The position numbers were made by a program, and so were the translations under genes. The notes under the pieces were generated by a model. The model saw only the letters and a list, made by a program, of their open reading frames with translations. It was not told where the DNA came from and did no database searches. From contig JARZZO010000014.1 in NCBI GenBank assembly GCA_030544215.1, positions 36,299,734 to 36,363,733 of the forward strand: 64,000 nt of DNA, written 5' to 3'. Every line of letters starts with the position of its first letter. Position 1 is the first letter of the stretch. Of the stretch, positions 23,070 to 33,636 are shown one piece after another. The DNA comes from Zantedeschia hybrid cultivar (Eukaryota > Streptophyta > Magnoliopsida > Alismatales > Araceae).

Positions 23070-23906
23070 CTTGTGTAACTTTTACAACCTGCTTTCGCCA
23101 ATGTGCCAAAGTCTACAATGCCACATGTAGGCCTGGTTCACACAATTCTTGCTCTTCTTAAGAGCATTATCAATCTGAAGATTGTAATGAGAAACATCTA
23201 ATAGATATAGACCGTTGACTAAAGATGTCAAAGCTATTGATTTATTACCATAATAAATCGAACAACTTCTACTCTCAATTGTCAACCTATATCCTATCTT
23301 GTCCAAATAAGATATTGATATGATGTTTTTTATTATGCTAGGAACATAATAACAATCTTCCAATAGTAAGGTGTCTCCCGATGGAAGCCTGAGGTTCGCT
23401 GTCCCAACAGCAATCGCCGCAACTTTTGCGCCGTTTCCTAGCCTCAATTCCACCTCACCTTGTCTCAGCTTGCGCTTACTTGTCAGCATCTGTACATCAT
23501 GACAGATATGTGAAGCACATCCGGTATCCAATACCCAAGATGTGGAATCTCTAACCGACAAGTTGATATCTATCATATAGATATCTGAAGCTTCAGACAG
23601 CTTCACTCTTCCATGAGCTTTATCATGAAGGAACTCCTTGCAGTTCCTTTTCCAGTGACCATACTGCTTATAGTAGAAGCAGTCACCCTTCACTACTCTT
23701 TTACCTTTGTCCTTCGATCCTTTATCGTTAGCTGTTATCTCTGCTTCAGGGACATCCAATGCCGATTCAGCAGGAGGATCAGCTCCAGGGACAAAGTTAT
23801 TGCGTTCAGATCTGAAGACATTCTTCAGGCTTCTGAACCAATATGAGTAGACCAGGTAAGTCAAAACGGCATCAAGTATGCCATGGAGTGAGTTATTCGA
23901 CGACAT
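23070..23906 (-). pseudogene. K gag-protease, internally deleted gag
   Basis: The frame starts MSSNNSLHGILDA and reaches a zinc knuckle at residues 76-89 (C-X2-Y-X4-H-X4-C, the second Cys replaced by Tyr) after only about 75 residues. Copia gag normally has roughly 200 or more residues before the knuckle, so most of the capsid core is missing. The protease follows, with SWVLDTGCASHIC (DTG at 127-129), and the pre-integrase segment HCRLWH near the end. A stop near 23080 separates it from integrase. The copy could not have built its own particle and may have been mobilised in trans. Confidence 0.85.
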
Positions 23907-24097
23907 AATTCCCTATAGGAGATAAGTAAAATCTATTTAGCAGATGTCCAATTATTAAAGTTTAAAACAAGATATGGTCTTTTGTTCAAGTTTAACTCCC
24001 ACTAATTTTCGACGAACTGTATAACCCTCAGTTATACAGAACGGGAGACGCCGACAGTCTCCTAGTGGGGATCAGAATCTCAATGACTTGCACTACA

Positions 24098-24404
24098 GCC
24101 TTGTGGATAGCACAACAAACTGTAATACAATCAGAGAGCACCCAACTCATGGGACTTGCAACTCCTTGCAATATCTGATCATGGCTTCGGTCCCCAGATA
24201 TTTAATGGCCTTGTGGATAGCACAACAAACCACTAACTCTGGTCTAAGCTAACCATCATTACGCGACGAGCATAGATTTGCATGCAGCCCTTGTGGATAG
24301 CACAACAAAGCTACATGGTTCCTCTACCCCGATCTATAGGCATCTAATGCCATAGCCACAGTTTCTACTCCCAATTAAGCAGGCCTTGTGGATAGCACAA
24401 CAAA
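24098..24404 (-). repeat. Four copies of a 22-nt leader motif
   Basis: CCTTGTGGATAGCACAACAA (plus strand) occurs at about 24098, 24208, 24289 and 24383, with spacers of about 60-90 bases of unrelated sequence. A weaker copy, CATGGATAGCACAGTGGG, lies near 24640. F has counterparts near 60636 and 60732 and a diverged form tandemly repeated at 60470-60592. Confidence 0.9.
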
Positions 24405-25253
24405 CCTGCCTAAAGTGATTCGAATGCTATGACTATAACGATGGTGGACCACGCGGTGAGTTCTCAACTACTCGCGTTACGGCTTAGAGTTTATCTGAGG
24501 GTATTTGGATAACTTTTATCTTGGTCTCTCTTAGGTGATAGTATATAAATATATCGTATATATTTACTAAATACTATAACCTGCTTTGATTCATAATCAA
24601 AAAATAAACAATGTATCACATACATGTCATTAGTGTGGTCATGGATAGCACAGTGGGTTTGACTGGAGCCAACAGTCAAACGCACACACATTCTAATCAT
24701 AACAATTATATTAGATAACCTGCAAACACATAGGCAAGAGATCTCCATCTTTTCGCCTTCCTGGTTGCAGCTGTGGATCGTCCTCGCTCTTTCCTCGGTT
24801 GCCTCGATCATATTACATTAATTCTAGAATTAACATGTAAATTGAAGAAGGCCTTATGGCGAGTACAAGAGAGAGAGGGAGGTAGAAATACATCGGAGTA
24901 TGAGAAAGAGAGGTGCGCAGACCTCTATTTATTAACAATTAATAAACATCATACATCCACGATCCACACAAACCATTCATCTCATGAATAATAAATTAAG
25001 TGCATATCCATGACCACGGTGTGTTTTAAACATCCACACATGATTCAGCGCATCACATGGCTAAAACAAATGAGTTTTTCAAAATAAAGAAGTTTTGGCT
25101 TTCAAAAAACTGGGATCCAATCAAAATTGGTATTTGAATTTCGAAAACTCATTTAATTAACTTAACATGCAATTAAATCCAATTTAAAAGCAATAAACAC
25201 ACATCACATGCGCACACACTCCGAATTAATAATTCCATATTATTCCATGCAAA

Positions 25254-25815
25254 TTAGAACATTTCTAATAATCTAACACTTAGATTAAACCCCACTAATA
25301 ATCTAACACTTAGACTATTAAAAACTAATCTAACTCTTAGATTAATTCAACAAAGTAAATTAACAATTTAACACTTAAACTATTAATTAACTCTAATTAT
25401 TAATTAACCACTAATCTAACTCTTAGATTAGTTAATTTAAAATTAATTATTAACTTAACACTCAAATTAATAATTAACTTTAATTAATTAATAATTACTA
25501 ATCTAACTATTAGATCAGAAGATTAATGTTAATCATTAATTTAACCCTTAAATTAATAACTAACAATAATAATTAAAGAATACTAATTTAACACTTAAAT
25601 TAGTTATCTAAGTTAATTATTAATTTAACTTTTAAATTAACAATTAACTTACATATTAATTAACAATTAGTTGAAATAATAATTAATAATCTAACTGTTA
25701 GATTAATAATTATTAATAACTAATTTAACCCTTAAATTAGTTTAATTAATATTAATTATTAGTTTAACCATTAAACTAACAGTTAATGTTAATCAAATTA
25801 ACAACTAAATGTTAA
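25254..25815 (-). repeat. Array of about 15 short hairpins with 3-nt loops in the K leader
   Basis: Perfect examples are 25269-25287 (TAATCTAA stem, CAC loop), 25326-25344, 25410-25432 (10-bp stem), 25535-25557 (10 bp), 25582-25604 (10 bp), 25718-25742 (11 bp) and 25759-25779 (9 bp). The longest, 25610-25650, pairs 18 of 19 with loop CTT. Stems change together on both arms: TCTAA with TTAGA, TTTAA with TTAAA, GTTTAA with TTAAAC. The loop is usually C-N-C on the plus strand (G-N-G in the sense RNA). Confidence 0.9.
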
Positions 25816-26730
25816 TCATAATTGATTCAAAAATCATTAATAAGCCCAATTGATTAAATCTGAATAATAAATTAAACATTTCAAAACATAATTTTTGAAT
25901 TTAAATTAAAATCCAAATTTAATTTTAATTGGGCTATTTTGGGGTTTTAAAACAATTAAGGGGCAAAAAATAACAAGTAAAGGGAACAGAACTGGCCCAG
26001 CCAACTGGGCAAATTGGTTCGAGCCCCAGGGGGGCCTTGGCTCGGCCAGGGCCAGAGCCAGGGTCCCTGGGCTCGAGCCAGGGCTCGGCCCTTGGCCCAG
26101 GGAGCCCCTGGCTCGCCCAGCCGGCCGGTCCGGCCGCCTTGGACCGGCTCGGGCCGGTTTCTTCCACCCGCAGCCTCCCCTTACAGGAAACCCTAATAGG
26201 GTTTGCAGGTGGAGCCCGGCGGCGCCGCCCAGCGGCCGGGCCCCCGGTGGCGGCTCCCTGCACGGCGGTCGGATTCCCGGCGTCGTACGGACCTTCCGGC
26301 GACGGCGGGCTCGCCGGAGAGGTTCCCAAGCTGCTCCCCGACCCCTTTAATGTTATTTTTCAGATTTTCTTAAAACTGAAAATAGGAGGAAGAAGAACCC
26401 CATAAAGCAGCCCCTCTTGGCTACTCCAATGTCGGGTTAGATGTCCATGGTGACCGGCCATAGTCCTAGGATCATCTAGGCTATTCAAGCATCCTCCGCG
26501 AACATCAAAATGTCCCAAAAGGCATCGGAAAGAGCCCTGTTCTTCATCGCATGAAGAGCTCCGAAAAAACCCCAAAAATAATTCAAAAAAAAAATTGCAG
26601 AATCATAATCTAATTATTAGTGTTCATCTCATGAACACAGATCTAGCAAAAAATTGACTTTTTAACGCATGGAATAAATCAAGAAAAATTAATTCGGAGA
26701 TCGAAACGGGACGAGAAATAGTGGAACCTG

Positions 26731-26742
26731 GCTCTGATACCA
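26731..26742 (-). promoter_or_regulatory. Primer binding site of K (initiator Met tRNA)
   Basis: In sense orientation TGGTATCAGAGC begins one base after the 5' LTR. This is the standard plant copia site complementary to the 3' end of initiator tRNA-Met. Confidence 0.95.
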
Positions 26743-26743
26743 C

Positions 26744-28302
26744 TGTTGGGTTTTCTCGGTTTCTCCGGATCGCTCACGCAGCGGAAAAACAAAATATTTA
26801 CAGCGATCCGTTCCCGTTTCGGAATCTAAAATACGATAATCGGATTATCGAAGTTCTCACCATGTGCGGATTCGAATCCGCATCCGTTTGGTTCCGTCGG
26901 TGTGACACCGCAAGCCGCGCAAGCGCCCGGCCTCTAGCGAAGTCCACGCGATCCTCCCCACGACGGATATCCTCGAGTTCGTTGTTCTTCGCAGCCCGCG
27001 AAGCCTCCGCTGGTCGCCGCAATGATCGCCGCAGTGCGCGGACGATTTCCCGTTGAACGGGATTCGGAGAAGCGGCGGAGCAGATCTGGATCTGCCTGGA
27101 CTCCAGAGGAAGACTGAAACTGAGGAGGGGCGGCTAGGGTTAGCAGCAGCTTGGCCTGCTCAGCCCATTCGCTATGTTTTATACTAACCGCGCGGTTTTT
27201 CACAAAAACCCCCGGTTTGTATAAAACCCACTTATTTATCCATCGCCTTGAGAATCATTTGCGTGCGACCCTCTAGGCCCAAGTACCAGTCCAGTTAATG
27301 GCCCAGTAAGCCCAATGACTCCTCACTGGCTTTATTAATTAATTAATAACCCTTTATTAATCAATTAATCAATCGAATTGATATCGCACATCGAATTCGA
27401 CCGGGCCTCCGATCACGTTGGGTGCCAAGCAACACCGCGTGAACCCGGAAGGTGTTTGGGGTTAAGTAACCCACTCTTGGAACCTTTCCGTCGACAATTA
27501 CCGCGTGGATATAATCCTTCATTCGTACAATGCTCTCGAGTCAACTCAGGGTATGGCGAGCTGTCAAACCCTAACCGGTTGACTCACTTAGATTGGATGC
27601 CGCTGATGAATATCGGAAAACTCCTTTCCCAATATTATCGTCCGCCCTGGCCAGGGACTTCCGCGCATCCTTCCTAGAGCATTCTCTCTCTAAGTACCGA
27701 GAGCGAATGATTCCTTATTGACACACAATTCCCTTCGACGGTATTCCGCTGCACCCAATCCTTGGCGTATTAGAATCCCGTGGCTAGAGATTCGTAGACC
27801 AAGGTCAAAGTACAGAAGTCCACCGCCAAGGTGTCCTTGATGTCTCAGGTCCGAGGACCATCCACGCAACTGCGACAATAGAATCAAGCTGGTTGACAGT
27901 GAGGTACAATACCATCCAGCGATTCAGTCGGATCAGTTCAGTGAACTCATTCTCCAATGAGCATCTACAGATTCGCCTTAGTGTCTCCACACAAGTGACT
28001 TATGAGACCTGTCACCCTCATCATATGAGCAGGAGTAATCTGTACTAGTCTAACCGGATATCCGATGTCCTTCTCGGATATCCTCCGACTAGGAACGATT
28101 AAGAATATGTGTGTTTAAGTGATGAGTCTCAGTAGTATGATCTCATCATAATCTGATCACCATAGCACATATTCACGGACTTCATTATGAAACGATAATT
28201 AACGCGATTTACACATAATGAATATTATGCCATTTTATTAATAATGAACGAGATTTACATTGTTAGATTGGCTTGTAGGTCACCTAAACTAACAATCTCC
28301 CA
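26744..28302 (-). repeat. K 5' LTR
   Basis: It is 1,559 bp, the same length as the 3' LTR, with scattered substitutions. The sense TATAAAA box is at 27177-27183 (plus-strand TTTTATA). Confidence 0.95.
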
Positions 28303-28881
28303 ACCTCCCCTCTCGAGGGGACATAGAGGGTTTAAATAGGTGAAGAGAAAATAGGAGGAAATCGGGGTCTAAATCCCCGTAAATCATCAAAGAACCAATG
28401 GGAAGCGGTCAAGAGTCGGAGGTTGTGCACGTGGCAGTCGCCGGAGTGGGGAATGATCAGAGTAGTGGGGGTGAGGGTGGCGAGTGGAGGAGATCGTGGG
28501 AAGACGAGGTCAAGATGGAAGTTAGGGGAGTGGACGGCCAACCATCTTGCCTTCCAATCCCGTAGTAGCTGGCCTTCCACGAAGAGGTGGAAGGCTGCCC
28601 AGTTGGCCTTCGAAGGGTGGTGGAAGGCAGGGGTGGCCTTTGAGGGATGGTGGAAGGCGGACATGTTGGCCTTCGAAGGATGGTGGAAGGCGGACAGGTT
28701 GGCCTTCAAAGGATGGTGGAAGGCGGGCCGGTTGGCCTTCCACGAAAAGGTGGCTAAAGTCGAGATTAGTTAATGGGTCTGATTATTAGTTGGCTGAAGG
28801 ATGAGATGGCTAAGGTGGTGGGCTTGGAAATGATGGATGGGGTTTATGACCAAAACGGGGGGTCCAAAATCGGTGTCTACA
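28303..28881 (-). repeat. T 5' LTR, part 2 (right of K)
   Basis: Continues 18150-18921 and matches about 2141-2727, ending TCTACA before the target duplication. It contains the second copy of the GGAAGGC palindrome array at about 28550-28745. Confidence 0.93.
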
Positions 28882-28886
28882 ATTAG
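28882..28886. repeat. Target-site duplication of T, right copy (ATTAG)
   Basis: Identical to 1367-1371. Confidence 0.95.
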
Positions 28887-30814
28887 CAATAGCCAGAAAA
28901 GGACGGCCCAATATATTCAGGCTATTTTTCAAATGTTGAACGGACTCCATATCAAGGATGACAAAATCAACTGGAAAGTAACCATAGCCGATCCTGACAA
29001 TGACATCTTCCACTATTCCTCTCGGTGTCCTAAGAGATCTATCATCAAGTTGCAGGATCACCGGAGTCAGTTTCAATTCTCCTATCCCAAATTTTTCATA
29101 AATTGAAGTGGGCAATAGATTCACACTTGCCCCAAGGTCCAATAATGCTTTATCAAATGTGGTTCCTTCAATAACACAAGAGATAAGTGGAGCCCTAGGA
29201 TCTTTCATCTTTTTAGGCAATTGGTTGAGCAAAATGACACTCACCTCTTCAGACAAAAAGATTTTCTTAGGAACTGTTTTGGGCTCTCTCTTATGAGTAC
29301 AAAGTTCCTTCAGAAATTTGACATAGGCCGGCATATGTTGGATGGCATCTACCAGAGGTATGTTGACGTGGACTTATTTAAATAAGTCCATTAACTCTTC
29401 ATTGCGGGTTTGGATTTGATACTTCCTTCTTTCTTTACCCATTTCTAAAGCTTGTGGAAAAGGGATTTCGGGCTTATAATTCTCAGGAGATTCTTCAATT
29501 CTTTGTTTCCCTTTTTCCTGAATGATATCGGGTTCTTCACTCTCCTCTTCTTCTTCTTCAGTTTGCTCATGATTGGCCTGATTAGATCCTTGATTTGGGT
29601 AAGGATCTGGTAAAATTTTTCCACTTCTTAAGGCCAAAATTGCTTTCGCATTTTCTAATTGTGGGCCTCTTGGTGGATTAGGGCCCATTTGAGGTTGGGC
29701 CTGAGGAATAGGCAGAAGTGGTTGTTGTTGGAAACCCGGAGGATAGTTTCATAGGCTTGCAATAGGTTGGCTGGGTAACGGGCCCACTTCTCTCCTCATG
29801 GTTGTATTAGCCATTTGGCCCAATTTGGCTTCTAATTTTGAAATGGATTGTTGTTGGGAAATGACCAATTGTTGCTGTTGTTGTTGTTGGTTCATGAGTA
29901 ATTGTTGTAGCGTATTGAACTTTTCATCATTTTGATTTGGTGGCTGAGAATGTGGAATTTGATATGAAGGTTGAGAAAACATGTTTTGATTGTTATTGGG
30001 CTGAAAATAAGGAGCTTGGGATTGGGATTGGGTAGATTGACTTTTATTGAAGGCTTGATTTGGATAATGGTGGGCCATGTTCTGAAAGTTTTGTATTTGT
30101 GGATTTGGAGCTTGGGCTTGTTGAGGTTTCCATGAGAAATTTGGATGATTTTTCTAGCCTGGGTTGTAGGTGTTAAAATATGGATCATGATTGGACTTTG
30201 AGTAACCTTGGACTGCTTGGACTTGTTCTTGAATGAAAGGTGGTAATTGGGCTGCCGTAGGACACTCACTGACATGGTGAGTTGGCCTAGCAAAAAGACT
30301 ACAAACTTCCTAATAAGATGGAGAAGGTTTTGCGTATGATCTTGATGGTGATTGGATATTAGATCCTTGATTGTTCGAAGCTAGAACTTGGTCTAACTTA
30401 TGGGCCATTAGATCTATTTTACTCATTTGTTGGGCCAGAAGGTCTACTTTGTCCAACTTTTAAGCTAGTGCATTAATATCCATCCTAGAATCAAATTCTC
30501 CTCGGTTTCTAATTTCATAAACTCCAGTCCGTTTGGATGCTCCCACTGATCTTTCATATGATGAAAGTGAGGGATGATTTATTGAATTCTCACTTAGCAT
30601 TTCAAACAAATCATATGCCTCTTCCTCACTTTTGCTCATGAATGCTCCTCCACAAGAAGCATCCACCATTTGCCTATATTGTGCATCCAATCCCTCATAA
30701 AATGCTTGCACAATTTGCCATCTAGATAGTCCATGATGTGGATAAGCAATTCCTTCAGCCTTTCCTACGACTCATGGATCTGTTCACTAGGTAATTGTGA
30801 AAACCCGATTATGG
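28887..30814 (-). pseudogene. Athila A: C-terminal gag and protease
   Basis: Right to left, this holds the later part of gag (QIHES region, VQAFYEGLDAQYRQMVDASC, a Gln-rich linker at about 30078-29749) and then the protease with ALLDLGASVNLLP (D-L-G-A active-site variant usual for Athila) and ILGRPFLA. The Cys-His knuckle region near 30250 is disrupted. In-frame stops replace Gln or Trp codons of the related copy B, for example near 30460 and 30155. The left end is cut by T and the right end by B. The gene continues at 54899 on the other side of B. Confidence 0.9.
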
Positions 30815-30819
30815 CCCGT
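30815..30819. repeat. Target-site duplication of B, left copy (CCCGT)
   Basis: CCCGT precedes the TG of the B 5' LTR and recurs at 54894-54898 right after the 3' LTR. Confidence 0.95.
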
Positions 30820-31093
30820 TGATAAATTCACATTTTACATAAATAACAGATGAAATTTACACACTTTGCTATAAATTTAATGAACAAAATCACATACAAT
30901 GACAGATAAATCATTTGTGCATTCAAACATATCAATTTTGAAAAAAATCCGAATTTCAAATATCATCACTCCATGGATTGAATAAGGGTAGCAATTTCAT
31001 TCTCAAATAAGATTTTCTCGGCAATTATTTAATGTGTAGTTGGATGATTTATTGCCGCATGAACTTAACCGTTATTTTATGTGAATGCATGAA

Positions 31094-31165
31094 CAAGCAG
31101 ATGGCATAGTGGTTGGACTACCTGAATTTCAAGGAAGTGACCAGAGTTCGAATCCTAGCAGAAAC
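31094..31165 (+). other. tRNA-like segment (box A and box B) in the B 5' LTR
   Basis: TGGCATAGTGG at 31102-31112 matches the internal Pol III box A consensus TRGCNNAGYNGG apart from length, and GAGTTCGAATCCT at 31144-31156 matches box B. Spacing is about 35-40 bases, as in tRNA genes. The flanking sequence does not fold into a full cloverleaf, so this is not called a tRNA gene. Equivalent pairs lie in the LTRs of A, C and D. Confidence 0.7.
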
Positions 31166-31490
31166 AACATTTTCGTATTTTAACTTCAGTTGGGCCCACA
31201 TGCCAACTAAGAGAAAGAAGAGGAGGGAATCCTGAAATCTAAAAAGGAAGATATTTATTTCAAAATTCAAAAATTCAAAATAACTTTTATGGGCTTAAAA
31301 GATGATCTTATAATTAAGAGAGAGGAGGGAATTCTGGAAATCAAATAGAGGAATATCTATTTCAAAATTCAAAATTCAAAATACCATTCATTGTTTTTAA
31401 AGAAGATCCCCTAATCAAGGAGGAGCTTAATGCAAGGAATTTAAAACCTCTTTTTGAAATTCAAACCCCCCCTTTTTTTCTATAAAAACC

Positions 31491-31498
31491 AAGGGGGA
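31491..31498 (+). promoter_or_regulatory. TATA box of the B 5' LTR
   Basis: TATAAAAA in a suitable position in U3, about 1.2 kb before the LTR end. The 3' LTR lacks it because of a deletion. Confidence 0.7.
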
Positions 31499-32691
31499 GG
31501 TCAAATGAGGGTGTTCCTAATTTTTAGATATTTTTTCTAAAATTTCTCTCTCTCTCTATTTTTCTCTCATTCCCTTAAACCCTCTCTCTTCCTCACGCAG
31601 CATCCCTCTCCTTTCTCCCTTTGTCTTTTTCATTCTCTCTCTCTGTGAGGCTCTCTTTTCTTTCTCTCCCTTTAGCTCCCTCTCTCTATACCTCTTTCTC
31701 TCTCCCGCCTACTTACCCTCTCTCTCCCAGCACTCTTTGTTCTCTCTCCCTCTCTCGTTCTCACTTTCTGCGTGTCTCTCTCTGCTCCCACGCGCACCAT
31801 TGCAGCGCCTTGGGCTCGTTGCTCCCACGTGGCATCGCTGGGAGCCTCGCCTCCGCCCTCTTCATCGTCTGTGCCTGCTGGGCGGGGTCGCCAGGGCCAC
31901 GGGGCGTCACGCGGCTGTTCGCAGGGCTGCGCATCGTCGCCCGTGCCCGAGCGTGGAGCTTCCCGCTTCGCCACGTCTTCACTGCCGCCACCACGCGGCG
32001 CCCTTTGTCGCGCGCTTCGTCTGCCACACCGGTCCACTGCGCCTCCACGCACCCGCGCCAGCCACTCCGGTCCACTGCGCCTCCAGAAGCCAGCGCCTGC
32101 CCGCTTCATAGCGCCCCTGCTAGTGGCGCAGTGAACCGCCCGAGCCAGGGCCCTCTATTGCTATCCTCAAAGCCAGCGCCTCCTTGTTATTTCTTTTGAT
32201 TAGTTTATTTTTTCTATTAAGAAATTATTTAGCATTTCTATTATTAAACTTTGTTTTAGGAACTATTGTATCTGATTTTATTGAAATAATAGCAATCATG
32301 TTATTTCCCTTTTGATTTTGTAGATATTTTAATTGTTTTCTTAGATCAATATTATCTAGTTAGATTTATTCACTTTACTTAATCTCAACAATTAGTTAAT
32401 TAAGTTTTAGTGGTTGCCACTAGGTGCTAATTAGAGGTTTTGTTGAAAACATTAAAAAAAATTTGTAATTGATTTTTGTCCAAGTGCTTAAAATAGTTTT
32501 TTTTTTAGAACATTATATCAAAAATCCAATTTCATTCAAAATCTAAAGTTTTCAAAATTAGATTTCTATTTCCTCGTGGATCGACCCGATCTCATCACCA
32601 CACTATTTTCAAATGATTTTGTGTGAGAATCGGAATTTAACGTTGATGATATTTGTGTTTTAACGACGACATTTAAATACGCATCAATTTT

Positions 32692-32706
32692 TGGCGCCGT
32701 TGCCGG
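32692..32706 (+). promoter_or_regulatory. Primer binding site of B (tRNA-Asp type)
   Basis: TGGCGCCGTTGCCGG starts five bases after the LTR. This is the typical Athila primer site matching the 3' end of tRNA-Asp. Confidence 0.93.
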
Positions 32707-33636
32707 AGATTTAGAATTTTAATTTTGATTATTTTGGGTCCATTTGTATAAATCCATAGTCACATTTATTTTATCTTTTTGCAGGAATTTTTTTTTTTAA
32801 AAAAAAGAAGACAAAAGGAAAGCTTAACTTGGTGAGTTTGTTCCAATTTCTTTAATATTTTTATTTTCAGATTTGCTTAGAATAGATATAGACCTCATTA
32901 AATAAAAAAAAAACAGAAAAACAAAATAAAAAAAATGCATTTGAAGATTAGAAACCAAACTATCATGTTTTAGGACATGCATCATTTAGGAATGCATTAG
33001 TTTTTAATTTTTGTCATTTGATTCATGTTGAAGAGTGCGGGAGACAAGGTAAGTCTTTATGAATTGTGCAAATAACATGTTCATGCGTTGTCATTTCATT
33101 ATTGCACAAAACAAACTTGATTGAATTGTGGTGTACATTTCATTGATAAAATAATCTAAAGGCATCTTCATAACAAGATAAGGTGGGGATTTCATCATCC
33201 TTCCTTAGCCCACAAACCACAAACACTCCATCTTGCATTGTTCCAAGCCCAATAAAAATCAAATAGCAATTGCACCTAGGGTTCACACCATGATTGGACC
33301 GAGCTTTGAATTCATTTCTACTTTGGACAACGGTGTCTAGGCTAGAGGTTACAAAGGCAAATGCCTAAGTGGACAAGTGGTTATTTAATTAGGTCCCTAC
33401 GAAAGTAAGGGGAGCCTCCCACTATCCCACCTCTTACCTGGCCGATTGATCTATTGTAGGAGTGATTCATAGTGAATTCTAGCCATTTTGTGAGAAATCT
33501 CATTCTTAAGTCTAGGGTACACTTAGGTCATTAGGAATTTGTTGTTAGCTTGTTTGTCTTTGCATAAATAAATATAAAAATATATAAAAATAAAAATAAC
33601 GAAAACAACCACTCTCATCTCATCTTGATCTAGTGT
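32707..33636 (+). other. B leader with conserved hairpin block
   Basis: Non-coding, A/T-rich. At 33389-33440 lies a block shared with the leaders of A and C (AGGTCCCTACGAAAG...CCTCCCACT). In the other two copies it forms a CCTAC-GAAA-GTAGG hairpin. B has one extra A in the right arm. The block ends about 200 bases before the gag start. Confidence 0.8.

Larger units (their letters stand above)
23907..26729. other. K 5' leader: repeated motif, hairpin array, GC-rich block
   Basis: This unusually long leader (2.8 kb) has no convincing gene. From gag towards the LTR it contains an interspersed 22-nt motif (24098-24404, variant at 24640), an AT-rich region with a hairpin array (25254-25815), a GC-rich block (25990-26345) and an A-rich stretch before the primer site. 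The same order is visible in F on the right side of the window. Confidence 0.8.
18922..28302 (-). mobile_element. K: Ty1/copia retrotransposon nested in the T 5' LTR
   Basis: The LTRs are 18922-20480 and 26744-28302, both 1,559 bp, TG...CA. Internal order in sense (right to left) is PBS (tRNA-iMet), a 2.8-kb leader, a shortened gag, protease, integrase, RT and RNase H, the classical copia order. LTR length and the RNase H end fit the Tork/Angela group, which I cannot separate by eye. The two LTRs differ at only a few positions per hundred bases, so the insertion is relatively recent. Flanking sequence (TCTCT left, ACCTC right) gives no clean target duplication, probably because the target is a short repeat that has slipped. 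Confidence 0.95.
1372..28881 (-). mobile_element. T: Tat/Ogre-lineage Ty3/gypsy retrotransposon, interrupted by copia K
   Basis: The outer limits are TG...CA with a perfect 5-bp duplication. Sense orientation is right to left: 5' LTR (18150-28881, split by K), leader, gag, protease with a G-patch-like segment, RT, RNase H, a second archaeal-type RNase H, integrase, a long 3' region and the 3' LTR (1372-2727). The second RNase H and the LTR start TGTAGACAC are hallmarks of Tat/Ogre. Without K the element is about 18.1 kb. The 3' region carries two genes in antisense (DUF7745-like and plant mobile domain). Antisense extra genes downstream of pol are known in this lineage. All reading frames contain stops or frameshifts, so the copy is not autonomous. 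Confidence 0.93.
30820..32686 (+). repeat. B 5' LTR
   Basis: It runs TGATAAATTC to GCATCA, 1,867 bp. It contains a tRNA-like box A/B pair at 31094-31165, a TATAAAAA box at 31491-31498, a pyrimidine-rich CT tract (about 31540-31800) and a GC-rich segment (31800-32180). Long open frames in the GC-rich segment look compositional. Confidence 0.93.

Noticed and set aside
24098..24404. CRISPR-like regularly spaced repeats
   Set aside because: Plant retrotransposon leader, only four copies, unequal spacers and no cas genes.
31094..31165. Functional tRNA gene
   Set aside because: Box A and B are present, but acceptor, anticodon and T stems do not pair properly.
31621..32199. Long overlapping open frames on both strands in the GC-rich part of the B 5' LTR
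   Set aside because: They overlap in several frames, are rich in Arg/Ala/Pro/Ser and vanish in the 3' LTR. The openness follows from base composition.
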